Below are positions 1 to 5,590 of a DNA stretch of 31,780 nt, piece after piece. The stretch covers positions 1-31,780 of the forward strand of contig JALKBU010000588.1 of NCBI GenBank assembly GCA_023091735.1, given 5' to 3'. The notes beneath the pieces were generated by a model. It ran no database searches. It was given only the letters and a program-made list of their open reading frames with translations, and was not told where the DNA came from. The stretch's first letter is position 1. Each line of letters opens with the position of its first letter. A program made the position numbers and the translations under genes. The stretch comes from Trichomonas tenax (taxonomy: Eukaryota > Parabasalia > Trichomonadida > Trichomonadidae).

Positions 1-75
1 ATAATATAATGGATGTTGTATTCCTTTTGCATCATTAATGATTATTGAATTTCTCTCTGATCTACTTAAGCTCAT
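1..75 (-). CDS. Partial 5' end of an unrecognised minus-strand gene
   Basis: An ATG on the minus strand (first base 75) opens a frame that runs uninterrupted for 25 codons off the left edge. It begins MSLSRSERNSIIINDAKG. Only 53 bp separate it from the plus-strand ATG at 129, so the two would be divergently transcribed from a very short spacer, as is common in compact viral or Maverick-type elements. No domain can be recognised from 25 residues. It could be a chance open frame. The polar, non-repetitive composition and the tight divergent arrangement are the only support. Confidence 0.35.
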   Translation of the reverse strand, partial: MSLSRSERNSIIINDAKGIQHPLYY

Positions 76-128
76 GATTTAATTGGTATTAAAAAATAAT
101 ATTTTAAATTTTTATCCAATATAAAACC

Positions 129-430
129 ATGACAGACTTTGAAACTTTGAAATCGACATTAAAGGAAGAAATATTAAAGGAGCTTAGCTCCAAGACCGAA
201 GGTCACGAACTCAAAACAACAACGAAAACAAGAAAGACGAAAAAGAATGAAAAAAAAATGATGAAGAATTTACATCACTAGAAAAGAAACCCGTTAAACC
301 TAAACGTAAGTGTACAGAAAAACAATTAGCAGCACTTGCTGCAGGTCGTCAGAAGAATCCGAGATGGATCGCAAAAAGAATGAAGGAAGAAGAAAAGAAG
401 AAGCAGGAAGAAGAAAAGAAATCAGAATAA
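129..430 (+). pseudogene. Small lysine-rich basic protein gene with a -1 frame break
   Basis: The ATG at 129 opens a 50-codon frame (MTDFETLKSTLKEEILKEL...) that stops at 279-281. A second frame, shifted by -1, is open from about 257 to the TAA at 428-430. It encodes a Lys/Glu-rich tail containing TEKQLAALAAGRQKNPRW. Joined, the two would give a protein of about 100 residues with an acidic N-terminus and a strongly basic C-terminus. The join falls on a run of nine A (250-258), so a lost A would explain it. The same run also forms A_AAA_AAA in the reading frame, a classical -1 slippery heptamer, so programmed frameshifting is an alternative. Small basic proteins of this look occur in Mavericks and large DNA viruses (from memory, not searched). 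Function unknown. Confidence 0.5.
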
Positions 431-487
431 CCACTAAAATTATTTTTCAAATTTCTGACTTCATAAATTCCTTGCCCTTTAGGTCGT

Positions 488-498
488 GGGCGTAGCCC
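488..498. repeat. GC-rich mini-hairpin GGGC-GTA-GCCC
   Basis: A 4-bp GC stem with a 3-base loop lies about 60 bases after the stop at 430, within the GC-rich stretch GGTCGTGGGCGTAGCCC. It could mark a transcript 3' end. It shares a GGTCGTG (CACGACC) core with hairpins at 696-716 and 841-861. Confidence 0.4.
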
Positions 499-512
499 TT
501 CGCTTTCTTTTC

Positions 513-532
513 TTAGTTAGTTAGTTAGTTAG
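513..532. repeat. (TTAG)5 microsatellite
   Basis: Five tandem TTAG units, followed by a partial T. Simple-sequence repeat with no evident role. Confidence 0.9.
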
Positions 533-629
533 TCATAAATTATTTTCAAAACTGATTGGATTTTATAAAGTCAGGAATTCCAAAATAAAATTAACGTTAG
601 TTTTGTAAGTAATTCAAAAATTTATTTTC

Positions 630-656
630 TATATAGGGGGGGACCTAACTTGTAAA
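630..656 (+). promoter_or_regulatory. TATATA-G7-ACCTAACTTGT motif (plus copy)
   Basis: TATATA (630-635) is followed by seven G (636-642) and then ACCTAACTTGT. A near copy lies in inverted orientation at 2082-2104 (minus strand TATATAAGGGGGGTTACTTGT). Each copy lies roughly 90-115 bp upstream of the gene it points towards, the plus ORF opening at 734 and the minus gene starting at 1978. Two readings are open: a shared promoter element of the patch, or remnants of terminal inverted repeats of a small element spanning about 630-2104. Confidence 0.4.
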
Positions 657-672
657 ACTAACTCTGTCGTAA

Positions 673-688
673 ATATATTTAAATATAT
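673..688. repeat. 16-bp perfect AT palindrome
   Basis: ATATATTTAAATATAT is self-complementary over all 16 bases. It abuts the GC-rich hairpin that begins at 686. Confidence 0.85.
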
Positions 689-730
689 GTTCGCACCATC
701 CACGACTGCGCCGTGGCTGCTGCGAACATA
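686..730. repeat. Large hairpin with 10-bp perfect outer stem
   Basis: TATGTTCGCA (686-695) is the exact reverse complement of TGCGAACATA (721-730). The 25 bases between are GC-rich and contain an inner CCACG/CGTGG stem. It lies directly ahead of the stop codon (731-733) that bounds the open frame of the next ORF. It may be an insertion, a transcript-end hairpin or a structured element. Confidence 0.8.
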
Positions 731-733
731 TAA

Positions 734-1015
734 TTACTAACTGTTGATGAATTTAATGAGTACTATGCAAGTAATAAGAATATATTTGAAGAAAATACAA
801 CCTGTAAGTTAAATAAAATGTTTAAAATTGAGGACAAATACCACGACCCGGAGGGTCATGGTTTCAAAATTACTAAAATAAAGGGTGTAGTAAGTTTAAA
901 ATCTATTCCTCAATCAAGAGTGACATCATTAATGAAGATAGAAGATTTAACAAAAAGAATAAATGTGATTGAAGATAGAATAAATCAAATAATTGCAGTA
1001 TTAAATGATGCGTAG
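734..1015 (+). CDS. Unrecognised small ORF with C-terminal coiled coil
   Basis: The frame is open from 734 (after TAA at 731-733) to TAG at 1013-1015. The only ATG in frame is at 818, giving 65 residues (MFKIEDKYHDPEGHGFKI...). The codons before it also look coding (VDEFNEYYASNKNIFEEN), so the gene may be 5'-truncated or start at a non-ATG codon. The end has a heptad-like amphipathic stretch (IEDLTKRINVIEDRINQII) suggesting a coiled coil. A 9-bp GC-rich stem-loop with one mismatch (841-861) sits inside the coding sequence. After the TAG the frame continues open to 1312, but that part does not look coding. No family recognised; the setting suggests a virus-like or Maverick-like remnant. Confidence 0.4.
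   Translation, partial: LLTVDEFNEYYASNKNIFEENTTCKLNKMFKIEDKYHDPEGHGFKITKIKGVVSLKSIPQSRVTSLMKIEDLTKRINVIEDRINQIIAVLNDA
841..861. repeat. GC-rich stem-loop inside the coiled-coil ORF
   Basis: CCACGACCC (841-849) pairs with GGGTCATGG (853-861) with one mismatch and a GGA loop. It stands out as a GC-rich island and shares the CCACGAC core with the hairpin at 698-704. Confidence 0.6.
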
Positions 1016-1039
1016 TACCATTTTCTAATTGTGCCCATG

Positions 1040-1061
1040 GAAAAATTTTCTAAAATTTTTC
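1040..1061. repeat. 10-bp inverted repeat after the ORF ending at 1015
   Basis: GAAAAATTTT-CT-AAAATTTTTC is a perfect 10-bp inverted repeat with a 2-base centre. It starts 25 bases after the TAG of the preceding plus-strand ORF and lies in the convergent spacer to the minus gene. It could be a transcript-end signal. Confidence 0.6.
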
Positions 1062-1194
1062 ATGTTAGGGTCTATCAAAAAATAAATGGGGTAAAAATCT
1101 TTTTCATTAATTCTAGTAAAAATGAAACATATATGTCATTTATGTTTATTTTTGAAGATTTTAAAATTTGCGGTGTTATGAAATTATTCAATAT

Positions 1195-1220
1195 GGTCGT
1201 TGACCTCGGCGCTTTGCGCC
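1195..1220. repeat. Two adjacent GC-rich hairpins
   Basis: GGTC-GTT-GACC (1195-1205) is followed two bases later by GGCGC-TTT-GCGCC (1208-1220). They lie 43-68 bases beyond the stop of the convergent minus-strand gene (1263) and contrast with the AT-rich surroundings. Confidence 0.65.
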
Positions 1221-1262
1221 TCGAAAAAGGATTTACACTTACCTTACGGTTTGCATCAGAGT

Positions 1263-1978
1263 TTACAATCCGTCTCCTTCGTCAACGATTTCAGTTTCAT
1301 ATTCACCCTTAAAAAATTTTGTTGATTTTCCATATTCTTTAAAATGTTTTCTAATACCTAATGACTTCCAGTTATTAAAACATACACTATAAATTTTATC
1401 TTTATCTTTACATCTTTCTCATTTCCAATATATTTATATTTTAATTTAGTTTTAACATTTAAGTATTCATCAGCATTCATTACTTCACAATCTTCATTTT
1501 GGAACATCATTTTAATATATTCAGGGTTATAAATTCTTCTATTCATTCTTTTTCCACTTTTTGTTGGAACTTTACGGATGCAATAAATGGAAACACCGTT
1601 TTCTTTTGGATTTTCAACAATTTTTATTTCATCTTCGTCACATTTATGTGGTCTTTCACCTTTTTTCCATTCTAGCCACGTAATTGAAAATACATGACCT
1701 TTACATCTATAAATTAGTTCACTTTCGCATCCTTTATATTCATTTATTAATTCACAATCTTCATTTCTAAATTGTTCTTTAACCCATTCAGGATTTAGAC
1801 GGCGACCTGAGCGGGTTGAAATCTCTGAGTTGCTTATATCTGTTTTAATAGGTGTTGAATCATTTTTTATTACATTTTCTTTAGATTTAATTAAAAAATC
1901 GTATTCATTTAATTGCTTAATACCCCTTTTGTTCATAAGCTCAGGTGAAACGATTGTCATATATGTAGTCTCTTTCAT
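1263..1978 (-). pseudogene. Two-repeat zinc-ribbon-like protein, frameshifted
   Basis: The minus-strand ATG at 1978 gives 206 codons in one frame (stop at 1358-1360). Two repeats of one module are visible. The first runs from NPEWVKEQFRNEDCELINEY to CKGHVFSITWLEWKKGERPHKC. The second starts NPEYIKMMFQNEDCEVMNADEY. The second repeat loses its expected end in the first frame. In the -1 frame it continues as YSVCFNNWKSLGIRKHF and ends at TAA (1263-1265). The switch lies near 1400-1425. The pattern F-x(n)-GC-x-L...Y...L-x-Y-x-C-x-GH...W..W..G..C resembles repeats seen in phage and giant-virus proteins, sometimes next to HNH nucleases (family from memory). Likely a decayed gene from a large-DNA-virus or Maverick-like source. 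Confidence 0.55.
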
Positions 1979-2081
1979 CCAAATAAAAAAATTAAATTAT
2001 TTTAAAAATTAACTTAAAAATTAGTTGCTCGGATTTGTTGTTTATATATCGTGTTTGGAATACATCCTTTATATATAGAAT

Positions 2082-2104
2082 GACAAGTAACCCCCCTTAT
2101 ATAC
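2082..2104 (-). promoter_or_regulatory. TATATAAGGGGGGTTACTTGT motif (minus copy)
   Basis: Read on the minus strand this is TATATAA, G6, TTACTTGT. It is the inverted partner of the motif at 630-656 and lies about 105-115 bases upstream of the minus-strand ATG at 1978. The same spacing relative to both genes favours a regulatory or terminal-repeat role over chance. Confidence 0.4.
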
Positions 2105-2179
2105 TACTAACTATATTTAACTTTTTAAATAATAACAATTAAGGCATAAACTATAATCTAAGAGTATAATCCATCGATA

Positions 2180-2303
2180 ATGATCAGAGGTCATAAAACC
2201 GAAAAATTAGATTTAACAATAAGAGAATTTGCGTTTTTAAGCGAAAAATTCAGTGTTCTCTGATTTAGCAGCAAAAGGCATATCTAAAAACACCAAGAAA
2301 TGA
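2180..2303 (+). pseudogene. Possible HTH transposase-type fragment, frameshifted
   Basis: The ATG at 2180 gives 27 codons (MIRGHKTEKLDLTIREFAFL...) ending at TGA 2261-2263. A +1-shifted frame from 2259 continues as SDLAAKGISKNTKK to TGA 2301-2303. Together they read like a Psq/CENP-B-type helix-turn-helix: a conserved LTIRE helix, then SDLAAKxGIS as the turn and recognition helix. That fold is typical of pogo/Tigger transposase N-termini. No downstream transposase is present, because a bacterial-type gene begins at 2346. The fragment is short, so the assignment is tentative. Confidence 0.3.
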
Positions 2304-2345
2304 AATAAATACATAAAAAAGTAATGAAAGGTGACAATTGATCAA

Positions 2346-2840
2346 ATGGGATTAATTGGTTGCTATTTACGCGTTGACAAAAAGACCGGCGAAACAATCT
2401 TCAACAGTGAGGACACTTTCGAGGAGGCGGACAATGAGATGGATAAAGAGGAAGCAGAATATGTTGATATTGAACATTTGTGGGACGGCCTCCATTTCTT
2501 GTTTAATGGTGTCACCGCGGGTATCCCGGTCGTTGGCAACCCATTGAGCGAGGCTATTGTTGGCGTAGAGACCAAATATGAAGAAGATTCCGGATTTTTC
2601 GGTTTGACTCTCGCCGATGATGTTAAGAGAATATCTCGGGCACTGGATGCTGTTGACATCGATGCCTATCTTCAGAAGGCAGATTTTAAGAAGTTCTCTG
2701 ACTTCGAAATATATCCAAACAACTGGAGCAAGAACAAAAAATCATCAATGCAGGAACTCAGAAAGGCATTTATTAGCCTGAAACACTTCTATCATGAGAC
2801 TGTTCTTGCAAACAAAGTAATTCTCGTATGCATATTTTAA
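2346..2840 (+). CDS. DUF1877 (YfbM-like) family protein
   Basis: 164 residues starting MGLIGCYLRV, which matches the family's usual MGMIGxYLR opening. This decides the ATG at 2346 over the in-frame GTG at 2331. Further family landmarks are present in order: a WDGLHFLFNG block near residues 49-58, a central PLSEAIVG segment, LTxxDVKxISxALxxVD, a FEIYPNNW motif and a terminal helix ending near VILVCIF. Length fits the family (about 160). DUF1877 proteins are mainly bacterial and their biochemical role is unknown. The gene is visibly richer in G and C than its flanks, with codons such as GAC, GGC and ACC. That and its family distribution point to lateral transfer from a bacterium. It appears intact, and a TCA lies just before the ATG. 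Confidence 0.85.
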   Translation: MGLIGCYLRVDKKTGETIFNSEDTFEEADNEMDKEEAEYVDIEHLWDGLHFLFNGVTAGIPVVGNPLSEAIVGVETKYEEDSGFFGLTLADDVKRISRALDAVDIDAYLQKADFKKFSDFEIYPNNWSKNKKSSMQELRKAFISLKHFYHETVLANKVILVCIF

Positions 2841-3497
2841 TTAATTCATTTTTGATATGAGAACATGCATACATTTTCTGTTCTAATATTAGATATCATA
2901 ATAACATGAATAAATAATAACATATTATGTGGTCATAATATTAATTAAATTTCGAACTTTTTTATAATTAAATCTGTCTTAAATATAATATATTGGAATC
3001 ATTCAAATTCAACTTCTATATAGTTGTTTATCTGATTTATCAAATTCTCATTTCTCGAATTTCAATATTAAAATAATTTGATGATATTCAAAAACAATCT
3101 ATACAGAAACAATATCCTATATTGATTTTTAGATAAATCTTCTTTCTCGTCTTGAAATTCGTTAGTTTTATAAATTATATTCAATATCAATATATTTTAT
3201 CTTTAAAACAAGATTTTCCTATATCACCAATTAGAAATGAAGAATTCTAACTTTACGAATCGATAATGTTTTTTTAATCACGTTTCAAAATTGAAAATAA
3301 GAATAGAAAAAGATCCTTTTGCAGATAATGTGGTTTTATACCAATGTGCTTTGATGTAGCAAATTTTCGCTATATCGTAACCTTAATAAAAATTAACTCC
3401 AGATCATTGCTCTGATATAATTGAAAAAATTTCAAATAACTAATTGAATATTATGAATTTAATTCGAATTGAAATAAAAAAGAGTCTTTATAGAAAT
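2841..3497. other. AT-rich spacer carrying repeat copy A
   Basis: No gene is seen. The right half (about 3105-3480) is similar to 4495-4850 (see the repeat entries). The rest is AT-rich with no recognisable structure. Confidence 0.6.
3105..3480. repeat. Diverged direct repeat, copy A
   Basis: Blocks TCTTGAAATTC, TTTATCTTTAAAACAA, CCAATTAGAAATGAAGA and TTCTAACTT recur in the same order at about 4520-4615. Weaker similarity extends on both sides (for example GACTAAGTGAATATT near 4790 against AACTAATTGAATATT near 3438). This copy is the 3' flank of the minus-strand membrane pseudogene ending at 3498. Confidence 0.65.
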
Positions 3498-4073
3498 TTA
3501 AGTTTGTTTGTTATCATTAGAAGGAGCCTGTGGAGGAACTTGTTGCGGGTAATTCTGTGGATAGTAATAAGGTTGTTGATATGGTGATGGCAGCAGCTGT
3601 TGAGGGTACTAAGGAGGCGGATATTGGCCGTTTGGTGGGTGATAGTATCCCTTAGGCGGCTGCAGTGGATAGTATTGATTTGGATATGGGTATTGCTGTG
3701 GTTGGTAATATTGAGGCTGCGGCTGCTGAACTTGTGGCTAGGTTTTTTCGTTATTTTGTGGCTTTTGTAGTTGTTGTTTCTGTTTTTGTTGTTATTCTTG
3801 TTGTTTTTTAGATTTTTCTATCGCTTCCTTCATTTTCTCTTCATTGCTGCAATTGCAGCATTGTTGGCCACAACTTTGGCAGCATTCTAAGAGTCCCTTT
3901 TGATGATACTGATAACAATATATTAAAACAATTAAAATAAACCCAAAAATGACTGCAAAAACGAGACCAACGATAGATCCTGCAGACATCTCCTTCGATT
4001 CATCCTCTAAATCAGTACGTGCTCCCATTGTCTCATTGCCAATCAATGATAAAGCAATGACAGTAAGAAACAT
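3498..4073 (-). pseudogene. Signal-peptide/TM protein with Pro-Gln-Tyr-rich tail, three in-frame stops
   Basis: The start is the ATG at 4073, nine bases after an initiator-like TCA. An upstream in-frame GTG at 4109 is not needed. A signal peptide (MFLTVIALSLIGNETMGA) is followed by an acidic ectodomain and one membrane span (SIVGLVFAVIFGFILIVLIY). Next comes a Cys-rich juxtamembrane stretch (CCQSCGQQCCNC) and a Lys/Gln-rich segment. The first stop is TAA (3792-3794). Beyond it the same frame continues without indels as a Pro/Gln/Tyr-rich tail (for example YYQPQQYPYPNQYYP), broken by TAG (3738-3740) and TAG (3609-3611), to the TAA at 3498-3500. All three internal stops are one C-to-T change from Gln codons and sit among glutamines. 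The gene is either recently dead or truncated to a 93-residue protein lacking the tail. Confidence 0.7.
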
Positions 4074-4087
4074 TTTTTTTATGATTG
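4074..4087 (-). promoter_or_regulatory. Initiator-like TCA(+1)T
   Basis: On the minus strand, AATCATAAAAAAA precedes the ATG, with A(+1) at 4082 and a 9-base leader. Very short leaders and a TCA initiator are the known trichomonad promoter style. Confidence 0.45.
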
Positions 4088-4494
4088 AGAGCGAAATATC
4101 GGATTCCACTTTTTGATTGATTCAAAATTCTTTACACTGAATGCTTCTATAAAGAAATGTGATCATTTTTTCCAAAATTTTTGCGAAATCGTAATCGGTG
4201 AAACAAAAACACAAAATCAGAAATAAACAGATATTAAAACATTTATAAAAGACCATAGAGATTAGATTGAATAAAACGAAATCATATGTTTACTGATAAA
4301 AATAATTAATTTTGATTTCAATTTTTGCAATTATAAAGAATTTGACATTTAAATTCACGTTTTTACTAACTAGTAAAGAAGTGATATATAATCGCTTTAC
4401 TGTTTACAGTAGAAAGGGATTGAGGCGTTTCAAAGAAATAATGGAATTCTTTTGTGCTCAATATCGTTAACAACTTATAAAGAATCTATAGGCT
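4088..4494. other. AT-rich spacer, nothing recognised
   Basis: No open frame of coding appearance and no clear structure is seen. It separates the membrane pseudogene from repeat copy B. Confidence 0.5.
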
Positions 4495-4850
4495 ATATCG
4501 ATTTTTTAGTTAAATTTTTGTTCACATCTTGAAATTCATGAGGTTTGTAAATTTTATCTTTAAAACAATATGTTGCTACCTTGCCAATTAGAAATGAAGA
4601 TTTCTAACTTAATGAGTCAATTTGTAGTTCCTTTGATGATGTTTTTGTAACTTTTCTTAATCATGTTTCTCATTCGAAAATAAATAAATTAAAAAAATAC
4701 TATTGCTACATTTTATGTTTAGTTTTAATAAGTAATTTTGGTAAATATGATTTCAAATGAAAATCTATATTACAAAAATCGAATATGACTAAGTGAATAT
4801 TCCATTTGATGTTAGAAAATATATCTAAATTGAAAAATGAAAACATTGTT
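4495..4850. repeat. Diverged direct repeat, copy B
   Basis: Partner of the repeat at 3105-3480, with the same ordered blocks. It is followed on the minus-strand upstream side by a signal-peptide-like start (4888), as if a duplicated gene had lost its body. Confidence 0.6.
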
Positions 4851-4888
4851 AACACTGTTAGTGCAATGACATTTAAGAGGAACTGCAT
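4706..4888 (-). pseudogene. Possible remnant paralogue of the 3498-4073 membrane gene
   Basis: The ATG at 4888 opens MQFLLNVIALTVLTMFSFFN, a hydrophobic signal-like start. Its FLLNVIALTVL core resembles the FLTVIALSLI of the neighbour's signal peptide. The frame runs to TAG at 4706 but soon becomes low-information sequence overlapping repeat copy B, which corresponds to the neighbour's 3' flank. The simplest reading is a tandem duplicate from which the ectodomain, membrane span and tail were deleted. The signal-peptide similarity alone is weak, because such sequences converge easily. Confidence 0.3.
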
Positions 4889-4973
4889 TAGCAGCTTGGC
4901 ACAATTCATAACCAAATAGATTATTTTTAGCTTTAGATAATAGTGTATTCAAAAACACTAAATGATCATGATT

Positions 4974-5144
4974 CTAAAGTCTTTTTCTTAACAATTTCGC
5001 CCTTTGCTTTGTAAACTCACTAACCCCTGTTTTAGAAGCTCTGACTAAATTTTCGAAGCTTTTATTAAAAATAGCCTTTTGACGCAAAAATAATGCATTT
5101 CTGCACCAAAACCATGCCAAAACAAGGTGATTTTTGGATATCAT
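4974..5144 (-). CDS. Possible 56-residue basic protein
   Basis: The minus-strand ATG at 5144 gives 56 residues beginning MISKNHLVLAWFWCRNALFL. It ends in a Lys/Arg-rich helix (EFTKQRAKLLRKRL) at TAG 4974-4976. The composition is more protein-like than its surroundings: few low-complexity runs, and an amphipathic basic C-terminus. No family recognised. It may be a fragment of a larger decayed gene, because the flanks show short open pieces in other frames. No initiator motif is seen close upstream. Confidence 0.25.
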   Translation of the reverse strand: MISKNHLVLAWFWCRNALFLRQKAIFNKSFENLVRASKTGVSEFTKQRAKLLRKRL

Positions 5145-5580
5145 TACTCGATGATTTAAGAAAAATCAAAATCTGAGACGACAGTGTGATGATAAATGAA
5201 TATTAGATGCATTTTGTCGCTTTAGAATATCATAAAATGCTTTTAAAATTTTAAAAAAAGTAAAAATGATTTTTTAAGGTTCTATTTTTTCGAACAGTAA
5301 ATCAAAGCAAATAACTAAATACTGCTTGATGCTTTCTCTCAATTGCTCTAACCGAAAGCATTTTGCGCAAGGTTATCTAAAAGTAATATACCTGCACTCA
5401 AACAATCAATTTCATGAGCTATATGTGCATTTAAATTAAGGTGAAAGTACTCTTTACAATGTAAAGCCAATCGTACAATTCAATCCTTTAACTTTAAATA
5501 ATTTCTCGATCAGAGTTTTCAAAAAAAAATTAATTATAATATGATATTGAGAATCTATTCCACATGATTTTAAAAGAATT
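5145..5580. other. AT-rich spacer, nothing recognised
   Basis: Contains only short scattered open stretches and A/T runs. It supplies the upstream region of the surface-protein pseudogene starting at 5591. Confidence 0.5.
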
Positions 5581-5590
5581 TCATGAAAAA
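5581..5590 (+). promoter_or_regulatory. Initiator-like TCA(+1) before the surface-protein gene
   Basis: TCATGAAAAA directly precedes the ATG at 5591, with A(+1) at 5583 and an 8-base leader. This supports 5591 rather than 5564 as the start. Confidence 0.45.

Larger units (their letters stand above)
431..733. other. Intergenic: microsatellite, hairpins and G-run motif
   Basis: No gene is seen here. The stretch holds a GGGC-GTA-GCCC hairpin (488-498), a TTAG microsatellite, a TATATA plus G7 motif, a 16-bp AT palindrome and a large GC-rich hairpin. Each is listed separately. The remainder is AT-rich filler. Confidence 0.6.

Noticed and set aside
310..495. 61-codon plus-strand ORF starting at 310
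   Set aside because: It is an out-of-frame reading of the lysine-rich gene's tail and beyond. The frame ending at 430 has the coherent protein sequence.
1031..1312. 93-codon plus-strand ORF, in frame with the ORF ending at 1015
   Set aside because: It starts at GTG, spans an inverted repeat and two hairpins, overlaps the 3' end of the better-supported minus-strand gene, and its sequence is not protein-like.
2331..2345. GTG start for the DUF1877 gene
   Set aside because: The family begins at MG(M/L)IG and a eukaryote would use the ATG at 2346.
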